Shown here one piece after another: positions 13,248-26,944 of a stretch of DNA of 64,000 nucleotides. Below the pieces are notes generated by a model. The model was given only the letters and a program-made list of their open reading frames with translations. It did no database searches and had not been told where the DNA came from. Each line of letters starts with the position of its first letter. Within the stretch, counting starts at the first letter, position 1. The position numbers were made by a program, and so were the translations under genes. Origin of the DNA: Bugula neritina (Eukaryota; Bryozoa; Gymnolaemata; Cheilostomatida; Bugulidae). The stretch spans positions 1,782,501 through 1,846,500 of the forward strand of contig OZ037769.1 of assembly GCA_964035545.1 (NCBI GenBank), written 5' to 3'.

Positions 13248-16200
13248 TCTACCTGCTAACAACACAACAAATACTATATACTGCATATTATATTATAATT
13301 ATAACAATAGCTTACTATAGCTATCACCAGTAGAATCGTAATAATAGAAGTGAAATGAGTGCAAGTCTAATAAAAAACATAATAATAATATATAGAAGTA
13401 TTACTATTATTAATTGTACCTTTAAAACTGTTTCAATATTTAAAACGTTGAGAAAAACAGACTACTCAGTCCTAATTACAACATAACATTCACCAAACTT
13501 CAAATCCTCAGTCAGTAGAGAATACTGAAACCTGTTGAGCTATAAAGTTGCTAACTCTTTCAGAATGTTGCAGACGTTGTGAAGTGTTGAAGCACTGACG
13601 TACTTTCATTTGTAAGCGTTAGTACTCTTTTGCATTAGCCTAAGCTTTTAATTCTGTCATGTATTTACACGTGGTGTTACCAATATTCTACAAGCAATGT
13701 TGAGAGTAGATCACGAGCTAAAAGCTGTCAATATTTATTATCCTTGCGGTTTTCCCAGTTGATTTGATGTCAACTTCTAATTAGCTTATCTAATGGGAGT
13801 TTAATGTCCATTAAAGTGCTTTCTGTTGCATAGCTTACCATAATATGCCAGTGTTACTGCTACATTGAGCTCTAAAAGCAGTAACTGCATATAATACACA
13901 TTAAGTTACTGTGACATGTAGACATCAGTTATATGCAGGCCAGAAAGAAGTAGAAGTTAGAAAACCTTGATGCTGAAATGTTCAACCAAAAGTTGGAAAT
14001 TTTATTTCAGAGCCGAATGTTTTATGTGAGATATGTATTTTTTCTAAAATAAAATGATAAAGAACAAATTTAGAATAAAGCTAAGCCTGCAAGATTTTGT
14101 TAAATAACTGTTCGGTTAGATTGTTCCAAATTTCCTAAAAAGGCTGAAATCTACAGACACACAAGTTTTATCCTACGAATGGAAGCAGTCACTATTGAGT
14201 GTAGAAGAAATTCAAAAGGTTGAATAAGTTTAAATAATTGTAAATAGAATTTGAGTTTCATAAATACTTTAACTGCTCAAAATAAAGTTTCCCTAAAGAC
14301 AGGTTTAAATCATTATAATCTCATGCCTTCATCATCAACTAAGATTTTCCATTTTGGTCTGAGTTATGGAGACATGTGTATTTGCAGTTTATGTAGCTCG
14401 TGTAGTGTGCATGGTGCTAGTCTAATAAAATAAATATTCTCTAATTGAACACAAATGACTTTATACATTAGTTTGGCAGCATACCAGCAGAAAGTCAGCA
14501 TGGGTAGTGACACATGACACCTTAACTAGCAAACCTCCCAGTGTGTGCTAGATGAGTTACAGTTTTATATTTCGTACCCTAGATATGAGTCTAGTGCAAC
14601 TGATATGTCTTTATATATCTACATACACTATATACTATACAACTATACAATGTAAATAAAGTATGTACTATATATACCATATATTTTAGAGAGTAGATCT
14701 TATGCACTTTATTATTCACATTATTATGTGCCCAGATATTAGAAGACTAGTGTCTGAACTCAAAGATGCACTGGCCCTAGCAGAAATTATCTGTAAGACA
14801 GAATGTCAAACCCAATGCTGCAAAGTGACTAACGCTGCTAAACACAAAACTGCATGGATGACTCATTAGGGGTGATTCAGTCATAAAACTCATCTCAAAA
14901 GATTGGCAGCAATAAATAAAACTCAATCTCAAAAGATCTAGACAGCAGTAAATGTGACATTTGTAAGCTGTCACTGTCAAAGTCATTAAATTTAATGTCA
15001 TTCGCCTCATAGCTTATAGCTGAACATCGTATTAAACCACAGTAAATGTTTGTTACAGAAAGTAATGAGAAAACCCATGCAGTTTGGTAGACAAGTTCAG
15101 ACAGGTCCTTGTGTACCCTCTCGATCTCAACACTTGCATTATAAATTGTGTATTTTATTTTAACTTGTATACAAAGTTTTCCATTATCTGTACCAGTTTC
15201 TAGTAAAATAAATGTAACCATTATATGAAGAGTTGTTCAATATTGACACCAACTGGGAATGTTGTCTATTATCTTTATTATATTATGCAGCCACTAACAT
15301 TTCCTTTTGAAAAAATTAATAAAATAACACAATTTATTCATGCAGTATTCATAGCCAATAAATACTTGAAAAAATTTTTGTGGATAAATTTGATGTTTTC
15401 AGTTTCGCAAAATTATCCTTTGCATACTCATGACTCATGGCCCATAGCTGTGTGTGGCTGTTCATTTCAATTTGAAAGGTTTAGTTAATGCTTATCAAAT
15501 ACCTTGTACCATAATTTATTATTTAAATCAAATAAATTTTTATGCATCCAAATAATCACCGCACTAAAAATCAGGTTCAGATGGAACCTCCCCAATACCA
15601 CATCTCAGCATCATAGAAAATGTCCAGCTGCAAATACAAACTGCTGTACCCTGAAGTTTACCTATAGGCCAATATTAAAACTGTAAGGAACTTGAAGCTC
15701 TGCTGTGAAAATACAAACTTTGCAATTGGAAAAACTTTTGCCGCAACCAGGATTCGTACCCAAGACTTCTAACTTGCAAGCTGCCTTGCTAACCAATACA
15801 CTATGGGGGTTACTGGAGAAACATAGCTCTGCAGTAAAGTGTAAAGGGTGAATCGAGATTTCAAAAGAAAAATGTGAAAAGTTGTATAAAATTAAATAAA
15901 GTAATTCCTACTTACCAAGCATGAGGTGTGTACAACTACTAGTACTCCATTCCACAGTTCATACAGTGCTGACGTATGTAGTCCAAATAATATGCTGCCA
16001 GTATTTAACTAATCTCTTATGATTATGTTTTCAATATACAAGCCGAGGTCATGTTTCATGAGAAAATATTAGCAGGGAGTATAAGCACACCTGTTTTGAG
16101 TTGTCTGTGGGCTGTGGCTGGTTAACTCTTAGACTGTGAGTTTAACACACTGCAGTATAGAAGTAGGAAGGGGCGGTTTACGTCCACCCGTACATAGAAG

Positions 16201-19200
16201 TATGGGTGGATCTAAGGCTGATGTTAAGTGAAAACACTGGCAGAGGCTGCCAAATCCTGACCAATCACAGTCGTGGGAAATTTGAAGCTATAATATGCCC
16301 TGTTTTTGCACTAATTCCACAGATAAGACAGAATATGTGCATGTGTAAAAATTTCTAACAAAGTTATATAGATGCTTCATAGAAGACAAAATATATTAAG
16401 AAAGAAGTTTAGGTTTAAAAGGTGATTAGATTATAGTGATGTTACATTAATTTCTCTAATATAATATTGTACTAGTTGTATAAACTTAGTTGTAATGTAA
16501 AAAGCATTGCATAATTTGTGGTTGGCAAATATAGATAATATGTACAATGGCATAGTAAAATAATTTGATATTATGAATTGAATATAGCATATATAGTCCA
16601 ATATAACATGATATTATATAAAGTTACACTGTGTGTTCTAAACCACAATATTAGATTTAACATAGACACACTACATGCCTATAGTGTGTCAAGAATGTAT
16701 ATTGAAATATATAACTCAGTGGTAATATAATATACCTGTTGTGGGAATATACAAATATTGCCAAAATATGAATCATTTTATGGTGGAAGCAGAGGCATCT
16801 ACCTTCGAGAGAAATACTATTCAATTCCGTGATTAAAGAGAGGAGATAATTGCTAATATCTGCCAACTTGCATCCATCTGAATAGTATAAGTAAACAATC
16901 ACAAATATAATATAATATAGGTAGAAATACTGTATACAATGTATAGATTAAAACAATCTATATATATTATATATAAACATCAACCTTGCAGGTTTTATTT
17001 AGTTATTTATTACGCAATTTTACACAAAATTTATCTTACTATTGTACTATAGATACCATGCTAACATATTATATTGATTTTATTTATTATCCAACACTAG
17101 AAATTAGAATTATTTGGTATGCAAGCAAAGTGCATATAGCCATATACTAAATGAAAGATGAGTTCGTATAGTGCAAGTACGTAGTGTAAGTGCATAGTGT
17201 ACATGCATAATATTATAGGTTTACATAGTCTTTAAAGTATAGTATATAAAATACAGTGTGAAAATTTAGAAAATTCAATTGCGACAACATTTTAGTTGTG
17301 CATATATATTCATAATATTATGCAATATTTGCACAAATAGATAAATAGCACATATTATACCTACTATATAGGCTACATAAAACGTGCATTATATTATATA
17401 CATGACCAGAATGTCTAGTGATAGGAAGTTTTTATAGGTGCATAAAAAGCATGTTTTGCTTTTACATTTTACATTTCAAGGGGAAGCTGCATGATACGGT
17501 TACTATAATAGAATTGCTAAATATTCGAACAATCTATATAGAATGACATTTTAAAATTCTTTTCCTACGAAAGTGTAAATATATATTATAATAAAATGAG
17601 CCTTGTAATACGATTGGTTGAGGAAAGCAGTCTGTAAACAATGAAGTAATAATAGTATGATAAATGATTTCATACCCCTAGAGATGTTTTTACTGGTATT
17701 TGTTTGATGTTGGCTAATTGCTGCCACTTGTGTATATATCTCTGCTGCGGCTGACTAATCTAATTAAAAGAGCTAATGGGTCTCAGAGGGCTAAGGGTTT
17801 GGTAATTATATCACGTGCTGGCAAAGAGGCCAAGCTACCAAGTATACAGTAAGCTCAACTGTTCAAGTTGTTATGAGCTGGTAGTAATTCCTACAATCCC
17901 ATTTGCCAACTTCTGACTGGGTGACTTGTGGATTACTTTGACATCTTTTGTTGATCAGAAACAGTAAAATAACTTTGATGTAGAAAACTGTTTAGTTCCG
18001 GTGTGTCTAGTTGTATTCAACATATTATTATAATATGTTACCCTGATGCAGTGACTGAAGAGGAAATCAACTGTTAGCACTGAACTGTAGGATGAGCCTA
18101 ATATTTATCTACAAGCTCAGCTGATGATTTTATTTAAATGAATCTGGTTTATCCTAAAAGAAGCCCCATTAATTGATAAAAATAGTGGTTGACGTTAATT
18201 ATGTCGAGAGATGTACATTCATAACCTTACTGATGTAGTACATATTTTATAGATTTTGGTATACTGGATCTAAATATGCTAACTGGCTCACGAAGCAAGA
18301 ATGTTGATTTATCAAATTTTAATTTATGTCAAATATGGCTTTTTGCTAAAATAACTATGCGCAATTATTTTTAAATATACACTTATAGCTAATATTTCAG
18401 CAAAAGCCATCATGTACAAATAACTTGATGCATTGTGAAATACTACGCTTAGATGTTAAAATATAAATATTATAGCATATATATAATTTACGCGATATAA
18501 TAAAACCTTTCGCAAAATAGTTAAAAGCGCTTTAGTACTGCTACATATACAATATCTTTGCTTATTATATCCTACTTGTTTTGATTTCAAGGTCAATATT
18601 GTTCATATATGTTATTCATAGTTAGCTTACTGGCTTCGCATAATAAGCTATACTGCAACTTCCACTCAACAACCCAAGCAGTGCTGACTTACAGGCAGCG
18701 TGCTGACATTTATTAATAAGATTTGTTAATGGCAAATTATTGTTGATAATAATTAGGAATATATCAATGCCATTTCATGTTGAAATTAATAGCATCTATA
18801 ATTATATATAAAATAATTAATTACCTATAGCCAAAACAATCAACTTGGTGAGGGGAAATTACTAATGATGACTATAATTACTTCTACATGGTGCTGACAT
18901 TTCATTAGCTGTTTAAGAGTTGATTTGGTTCATCTTAAGAGTTCAGTGCAGAGGTAATCGGTTACTGAAAGGTTCATGCTTATAGCCTGTAGAGACAAAT
19001 CGGTTTTAATTAACTAAAATCACGACAGCTTTAGCAGCATAAATCCTTCATGTTTATGAATCTTGAAGTGATGATTAGTATGGATCACAACGAAACACAC
19101 ATATCCTAATTTATATATGCTAATTAATTTAGGTAAAGTAGGTACCAAATGTTGGGTCTCAGGAAAAAAGTTAACAAAAAAGTTGTCCATGCACGAGCTA

Positions 19201-20378
19201 AATTTAACAGTTGTACGTGAAGTTACAATTCTAAATGAGAATTATTGTTCAGCTGACAGATAAAGTGCTCAGCACACATAATTTTAGGATTCCTACACCA
19301 ACAGACTGATGCTGAGCTAACCACTGCTTCTGCTTTATTTTGAAGCTTTCAGACCTTGCACCAGTAAAGTGATATGTAGTTTAATAAAAATTGAAATTGA
19401 TTTCAAAATTATGGTTTACAGTGAAATTGCTGAATATAGTCTGTGCAATAAGTTGAATGTGGCATAAAACATCCTGGAATCAAACAACAAAATAATTGAA
19501 AGTGTGCGTTTATTTGTGCAACACAAAAATTACCAAAATAAAAAAAATTCATCACTAAATATGAATCAAATCTTTGAAAAATGTTGAATATCATTAAACT
19601 TTGCCTAACAAAAAGGCAAAATAATCAAAACTTACAGGTTATGCACAAACTAGAAAACCACTACTAGCAGGACACTGCAACACCTAAAAACCTGGCAAAA
19701 CAATTATAATAAGATAAAAAACACAAAATAAATGTATTAATTCTGTTTGTCAATTGCTTAAAACATGGCAAAGAAATGATACTCAACAATGAGAAGGTAG
19801 AAAGCATAATTAAAAATACAAATAGAAAATAAAAATTAAGTAGAAAATAAGAAAATTCATAATTATCATAGTTGAGAGAAGAAAGATAAACTATTCTAAA
19901 ATTCATTGATGAAGGGTAGCAGTTTTGTAGCTAAATACATTGCGACTATTAGATTTGTGAAGACAACTTCTAATAATAAAATCTTATCGTTCATACTTAG
20001 TAAAATCAGTCAATTTTAATGATTAATATAAAACACCAACACAGACTATTTCTTCTGCAAAATTTTCAAGTTTGTCCAAACGGCTATGTAGAAAGTCTAT
20101 AAAAAAACAAAATTCGTTTTCTTGTTATTTTAAGAATTCACAAAATTCAAATCAAACAAAATTTTAAAACATCAAAAACTAATTTTAAAACAATATCATA
20201 AGTTGATCAAAAGTAAACAAATATATGCATTAGCACCAAAAGGGTGTCAGAGAATACAAGTAATCAAGACAGGTAGAAACACGGACATAATTTAAAGAGT
20301 TATTGATGTTTACATGAGCTGCAAAGACTTCACTGCATGTGAAATTGCTAAGTTTGAAATCAAACACAAGGATATGCC
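13248..20378. other. AT-rich spacer between two minus-strand genes
   Basis: A further 5' untranslated exon boundary may sit just upstream of the LicD ATG (TTGTTAGCAG on the minus strand, about 13253-13262). Apart from that I found no supported exon. Short frames at 14895-15221 and 16657-16902 lack domains. The only structured items are a tRNA-derived repeat at 15741-15812 and numerous TATA-type runs, for example 16900-17000. Confidence 0.5.
15741..15812 (-). repeat. Decayed tRNA-derived repeat (SINE head or tRNA pseudogene)
   Basis: Read on the minus strand it has an A-box-like stretch (TAGTGTATTGGTTAGC), a TTGCAAG anticodon-loop-like stretch, and a B-box-like end (GGGTACGAATCC, where an intact B box has GGTTCGAATCC). 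Acceptor-stem and anticodon-stem pairing are poor, so a working tRNA is unlikely. It shares GAAGTCTTGGGT-CGAATCC with the + strand copy at 25.1 kb, which argues for one dispersed family. Confidence 0.55.
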
Positions 20379-20389
20379 TTTATTTTATT
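20379..20389 (-). terminator. Candidate poly(A) signals of the TRIM-like gene
   Basis: Two overlapping AATAAA motifs on the minus strand lie 10-20 bases past the stop codon at 20399-20401. If used, the 3' UTR would be unusually short. Confidence 0.5.
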
Positions 20390-20398
20390 CTTATGAGT

Positions 20399-23300
20399 TC
20401 ACTCGTCACTTTCGTACTCAATGCGCTGGAAGGAGAGGACATCCCTAGTCTGTGAGCCAGAGCTCTGCGAATAAGACTTGTATCTGGCGGGGAACAGAAG
20501 TTGGTGCTCGGTGAAGACACACAGACTGATTCTTGCCACGGTGCTAGTCTGGGGGCCGGAGATTTTGATGCGACGCAACAGCCGACCTGCAGGAGTCAGC
20601 ACAAAGTCAGCACATGAATACACATCAACGTAAACTTCCTACAGAGAGTCAATCACTGAAGATGGCAAAGAATTTAAACCAATTGATGAAAACCATAAAA
20701 TTAACAGAACAGATTTTGAGTTAGCTTTTAAAAGCCACAAGTTAATCACAAGAAAACTTCAGAGTGAAATCTGAATACTTTGAATATACATTAGGGCACA
20801 CCGGCTAAAAAAACCCAATTATCAAAGATAACAACGCTAGAGTTTAAAATATAGGAGCAGAACTCCAAACCATGAAATTATCATGTATTCTATAATGGTC
20901 TGAAAATAGCATTACTACCTGATAGGGTTACAAGTTAGTCATAAGAAAACTACCAGGTGATGGATCTACTCACCATTTGAGGGGTCGACTATAATCACAA
21001 AACCCGTGAATATCATGAGATAGATGTAACCATTGTGGTAGGTGACTGGGGTGGGCGTGGTGTAAAGGTCACATCGCTTCTCCAAGGTCAACTTCCAAGG
21101 ACATCTGCCAGTATTCACATTCACTATGGCGAGTACATGCTCTCTGGTGCTTTGAACACTCGTCCACTCGCTAGCTATCATAGCCACGTGATTCTTCGGC
21201 CCCGCTGTTATAAACACAGCTTGAGAGAGAACATCGCCAGAGTGAATGGCGACAGCGGTGGGCTGCGACTCAGGCTCGTCAGTAGAAAAGACGATGAGAC
21301 GAGGCGACACCACATTTTCACAAAACACGATGAGATTCTCATCAACTAAAGCAAAGCTCTCAACTAGCGGACCATCCCAGTGAATGGAGCATCTGGCGTT
21401 GGTGTACATGACGAGACCGAGCTGAGTGGGGAAGATGTGGAGCAGCGACTCACCCGTGGTCTGACGGCAATAGAGCGTGCCGTCACGAATTTGCATGCAG
21501 GAGGCACTCTCCTTCAAAATGATATTCTTCTGTGAAGAAGTTGATGGATTTGTGTACCTGTATAAATTACCTTCACACAGTGAATACAAACAGCCATTAA
21601 ACGCACAGAAAACCTCGTTCGGACGATGTCTCGCCGTCGATCTATTTAGCGTCACGTCGTTTATAAACGATAAAGATAGAGGTGCCGGAAGTGGAGGCGG
21701 GAATGAGGATTCTACAGTGGAATATTCTGGAAGCTCTGCAGCCTCAGGTGCAGAAGGTGAAGGTGGAGTAGAGTTTGCCGAGTCTATGTTGAGAGATGTG
21801 AGAGTTAACTGAGTGAGCACCTCCCCTGGTGACGCACTGGTAGCGTGGACAGTGATTTCATTGTCAGCATCTGTGAACGAAAGACATATCAACTAAGGGC
21901 GATAATGTAACGCATATCTTAGAGAATAAATAAGAGTGAAAATAAATTTACAAAATATATTCTAGAGAGAAACGTTCTGTAACAGGAAGATGTTGAATCC
22001 TTTTATCATCCATACTTTACTACAGGAGAAATGACTTGATTTAAATTCACAGTTTTTATAGTTAAAATTACAGTTCGTTTGGCTTGTTTTAGAGGAAACA
22101 TCTGCAGAAACTAGATCATAATGTTTGATGATATTTTGTTATATCTGTACTAAATACAGCTTTGGCAGAACATACAAATCTATGCTAACACAATTGTTAC
22201 AGAAATTAGGGAGCATTTAACACATTCTTTACAAGAATGTTTATAAAACGAGTAATTCTAAAAGGATGTACTGGGGGTGATAACTTAAATAACTTTAAAC
22301 TTTAAATAATTAAAATAAAAATTAAAAACCATCAGCCTAAATATTGACTAATATGAATGACTAACTAACCATTACTAGATAAGGCTACAATAGAAAGTTC
22401 TGGAAACTGAGTGCAACTGGCATGAGTCATCTCGTCTGCCGCCAACAGTAACCCGTCTCTAGCACCAACGACCTCCCGAATACTACTGCTAGACAGGCAG
22501 TTCTCAATAGACTGAATTGTCGTCTGCAGAGTTGCTTTCTCCTCTTCATTCGTGGCGATGAAGCGATCAATTGCTGTCTTGGCCGTGGCAATGTTCAAAT
22601 TCACTTCCCCGCAGACATCATCGTACTTTTCATTGATGGCAGCAATCTAAAGAGATGAATGGCTTGCTCCATGATATGTGAGTGACTTGCTAGCTTGGAT
22701 ATAAGTATACGTAATATAAGTAGTTATAGAACATTCCAGAATATATAGAACTAATATGAAGGTCACTGGAGGTCAGTATAAAGCAGGGTTGGGGTAATTG
22801 TAATTGTAATCAATTACAATAATTTTAACTGTAATTGACAAATTTTCATGCAATTGTAATTAATTACATTCATATGTAATTGACCGCAGCCTTGTTAATT
22901 GGTATAAAGTAAACCCACAATTCATGTACTACCATACTGTGTGGTTATAAAGTACCTCTATGAAAGTGGCTAAACGAAGAAATACGTCTGCACCAGAGTA
23001 ACAGGAAATACGTACCTGAAGCTGTCGGGCAGCCTTGCAAACCTGAAGGCATTCATCCTGATGCGCATCTACGGTATCAGAAAGCTGCCTGGCCTCTGAG
23101 ATATGTACAGATAACTTCTCCTCCCTCCTTTTCAGTTTAATCAGTCGTTCCTTTAGTGAGTCTTTAACCTTCGAGTGCACCAGGTCAATGGTAGAGAATC
23201 TGTGGCTCTTATCATTTCCAGTAGCTGTCAAATATATATAAGTAGAGTGTAATAGCTACAACGTACTGTAGAGCTTAGAGTAGTGACCTGCTAGCATTAC

Positions 23301-25460
23301 GTAACCAATGCAGCGAATTAGCCACACTAAGTTATGCTGAATAATGATTCCTTACTGCAAGACTATAAAAATTAGTTCAATCAGCTTGTCTGGCATTAGA
23401 AGTAGCAACTGAGAATTTACACAATTCCAAACCAACTTTAGTCAGCTCCAAGCAAATTCAGCATCTCAACACTTTTACATGTGAGCCGGCAGCATTTTTG
23501 TGTTTTTTTACATCAATTTAATTTCAATTCAAACAAAATTTAAATATTTTGCATATAACAGTTAGCACCTCTTAGGAATAAGAAGAAATTTTAAACTTGC
23601 GTCAAGTACTTCAAAATCACAGTAACTCTTCTTTCAATTAGTAGTAACTTGAACCCTAAAAGTGATACACACACCTGTATCATTTACACACCTTTGAAGC
23701 AGTAGTTAGGGACCACCAGCAAGCACATGTTACAGTAAACCCTGTGACATGCTGTACAGCCCACAATAATCAGATACTGGCTGTGCTGGTCACAATAGAA
23801 CAGATTGGACTGAAACTCTTCATATTCCGTAGAGGAAATGACGTCATGGGTCGACAGGATCTGGGCGTGCAGCTACAATAACATTGCAACTAAATCATTT
23901 ATTTTAGTGTAAATCAAAACTTAAAATTTTACCATTGATTAAACTGAATATGAATGTTGCCTATACAGCGTATCTCCGAGTATAAAAAATAGAACAGCTG
24001 TTTTTGTAACTATTTATAAATCAGGAAACTAGTATGTTCAACATTAAGTTCATTACTGAAAGATGACGGGTTATTGCAGTAGTCTCATGCCTTGTTCACA
24101 CTAGAACTGAGTAGTGTGAACAAGGCGTTAGTCTGCTGAATTAAGAGCACAAAGAACTTTTAATAAACTAGGGGACTTTGCTAACACTATATCAGCTGAA
24201 AGCATATACTGATCGGCTAAATGTTGATTGCAACTACTAACTTCTACTAGAATATTCTACCAAACATATAACACAACAGAGAAGTTACTAGTCTTACCTA
24301 TGAATTGTATTCAATAACTAACTGGTTTTGAGCACAGAAACATTTTCTAAATGAGAACATAATAAAATTGAAATAACACAATACACCTAATTTATATCTT
24401 AGGAATACATACACAAAATAAACATTTCTAAGCAGCGCAATTTAGTTTAAAGCTCATTAAAATAAAAAAACATCATGTAATTATCTAAATCTAAACTTAA
24501 TTTATTACAATTAAAATAAAATAAAACACTAAAAAATACTAACCTTGAGATGTTCCTCACAGAACAGCTGGTCACATTGTTTACAGTAATGAGTTGCCAT
24601 GGATACTGAAGAGGCAGCAGAAGAGGCGCAAGCACTACAAAAGGGGCCATTCGAGGTGGTGTTAGGGTCAGTTGATTCACACTCAGTCTCATCTTCAACT
24701 TTCTCATCTTTCACATCGGCTTCAGGTAAACTAGCAACTGACGTTGCAACCTGTAACCTACAATGGTTCGTAGCAGATATAAACAAGACAACAAACAGAG
24801 TGGGGTGATAGATCATCAAGAAGTAAACATTATGAAAAAAAACAATAAAATACATAAGAGACAACAGTCACATGACTTTAACTACAGAAGCTATTAAAGT
24901 TACTTTGATATCGACGTGCTTAAAGATGAAAAAATATAAGAATTTAGGCAAGAAAATAGGTTGCTCATGTTCGAACTAGTAAAAAACGTGCACACAATAG
25001 TTATTATTGGTAGTAACTGAAACAAATGCTTGATTGACTACCTGAACTGATGAGACTAGAAACTAGAAAATTCCCATAAAAACAAATAAAAATTCAATAG
25101 GAACGAATAGTGTTGAGTTTACCCAGTAATCTCAGTGGTGTAATGGTTAGCGCGCTTGCTTGCAAGCCCGAAGTCTTGGGTTCGAATCCCAGTGGGAGCA
25201 ATTTTTCTTTTGTAAGCATGTAAAAAAACTAGAAGACCTCATTTATTTGGTTACTGATGCAAAGATAACAGAATGAAATTCAAAGAGTCTAACTTGCAGA
25301 GTGGACATGTGACAATTTTTGTCCTGCTGAAGTCAGCGGCCAAACACGGCAGACATGACACGTGACCACACGGCATCTCTCGAGGGTCCACCCTACAGCT
25401 ACCTTCCTCTCGGCAGTAAGCACACTGGGTTCTCTTTACAGCTCTTGCAGACATCTTCAT
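20399..25460 (-). CDS. TRIM-like RING/B-box/coiled-coil protein with C-terminal beta-propeller-like region
   Basis: Seven coding exons on the minus strand keep one frame: 25460-25294, 24757-24544, 23872-23692, 23224-23016, 22646-22370, 21870-20974 and 20586-20399, about 710 residues. The start is ATG 25460 (second ATG two codons on), behind a likely acceptor at 25473 that implies a 5' UTR exon. The RING finger is C13-C16, C31-H33-C36-C39, C52-C55. B-box 1 has C96, C99, C114, C117, C122 and H125. A second B-box-like finger has C154, H157, C166, C169, C174, C177 and a late KSH. Residues about 197-345 are Lys/Glu/Gln-rich and coiled-coil-like. A Pro/Ser-rich stretch follows, then a region resembling beta-propeller blades (TPTPVTYHNGYIYL ... 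VDPSNGRLLRRI, like PQQ-type repeats). RING proteins of this plan are E3 ubiquitin ligases; the target is unknown. No known vertebrate TRIM is an obvious match. Confidence 0.85.
22794..22884. repeat. TAATTG-rich palindromic low-complexity block
   Basis: Repeated TAATTGTAATTG and ATTACAAT words in both orientations within an intron of the TRIM-like gene; no coding role seen. Confidence 0.6.
24089..24126. repeat. Perfect 15-bp hairpin in an intron of the TRIM-like gene
   Basis: GCCTTGTTCACACTA, an 8-base spacer, then its exact reverse complement TAGTGTGAACAAGGC. A perfect stem this long is unlikely by chance at one place. It may be the remnant of a small palindromic transposon or a cruciform-forming site. 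It lies between coding exons 2 and 3. Confidence 0.85.
25124..25201 (+). repeat. tRNA-derived sequence (pseudogene or SINE head) with T-run
   Basis: It has an intact A box (GTGGTGTAATGGTTAGCGC) and a perfect B box (GGGTTCGAATCCC), with TGC in the anticodon-loop position, which would suggest Ala. It is followed by TTTTTCTTTT, a possible RNA polymerase III stop. The acceptor stem pairs only partly (TCTCA with TGGGA) and the anticodon stem does not close properly, so I prefer a tRNA-derived element over a functional tRNA gene. It lies in intron 1 of the TRIM-like gene, antisense to it. Confidence 0.6.
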
Positions 25461-26944
25461 ACAAGATCTGTGCTAAAACAATGAGATAAATCTATCTATC
25501 AGCTCACTTTGTGACATTTATGATAGATAAAGAATATCAAAAACTGAAAAGTAGCGCCAATACTTGCACTGCATTAACTGACTACTAATTTTAAATTGTT
25601 AAATATAATCACCAGGGGGAGAATTAAGTATTAAGAAGTACAATCTGAATCTATAAAGTATAATGCTAAGGTTTTTAAGGATAAATCTTAAATTGCTTAG
25701 TCACTACGTGATAATACTACCACTGTTACACAACAACTAATAAGTCAACGAAAAGTATCCATTAGTTTTACAGCTATAATACCACTATGACTTTGTATCA
25801 CTATCAGTAATAGTATAAGTATAACATTAACTATGACTATAACTATAAGTATAAGTATAAGACAAATACAGGTTGGGGTCTACTCATACTGATACTCATA
25901 CTGCCAATAGGCAATACTATTAGGCACAGGAAATATAAATATGAGTTTGAATATCAATATGCACATGTACCAGTCACTATCAGTGTCACAATGTAAATGA
26001 CAATCAGTATCACAATGGCAGATAGAAGCACAATAAGTATTACATTAAAACATGAAAATGTACATTGATATTCATATTGAGGTTGAAGTCAAATTCAATA
26101 GTCATAGTGTTACTGTTACTATATTTTATTCTTTATAATTTAAATAATTAGATATTAAATTTAATGAAATTAAAAGTAAAAGTAAAAGAGTTTCAGCCAG
26201 TTACTTAGACTTACCCTTAAAGTTAAAGGATTCTAAGGAGTAAAGTCACAGAGGATCCAACACTCAACAGGCCAATTGCAATCAATCACAAAGAGTACAA
26301 CACTTAATTATAATTATAAAAAACACTAGTAGGATGAGTTGTGCTTGTCACATCTACAATTTGTGATGTGTAATTAGTACTCCATCACTTTCGCATTCGG
26401 ATTCGGGAAGTGAGTCTACTGTAACTGTAACGAAACTACAACTACAGTAGGCATTGGAACTATAGTTTCAGTTCAGTGACAGTAGGCCTATAACAATAAT
26501 AATATTATTAATGCATATATTATTATGCATAGGTGAATAGAGTTAAAGGGTTAAGTCGCCCCCAACTCGGTGCTGCTGTTAGCGATTTTTATCTTAGAAC
26601 TTTGCATCGTAGATACGAAAAGATGCAGCTATAGCTCACAACTTTAGAAAGCAAACTACCGAGAGGCAACTAGTGGGTGACCCGTCTAATAACAAACTGA
26701 AAGCAATAAATGTAATCAACTAGTGTCACCATTTCAAGGTTATCGTACTGGTACTTGAAAGTTACAGCTTCAAGCTTACGAGGTAATAAAAATAATAATG
26801 ATGATTTAAATTAGAAGTTTCAGTTTTATAGTGATCAAATCGGCTATCTAATCATTAGTTATTAGTGATTATAATTTTTCATCACGCTTGTGATTTACTG
26901 TGTCAGTGTTATCTTCAAGTTAGTCTACTTACAGTTTTCTCAAG

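Noticed and set aside
21035-21812. Frames of 104 and 111 codons on the + strand
   Set aside because: Antisense shadows of the large sixth exon of the TRIM-like gene.
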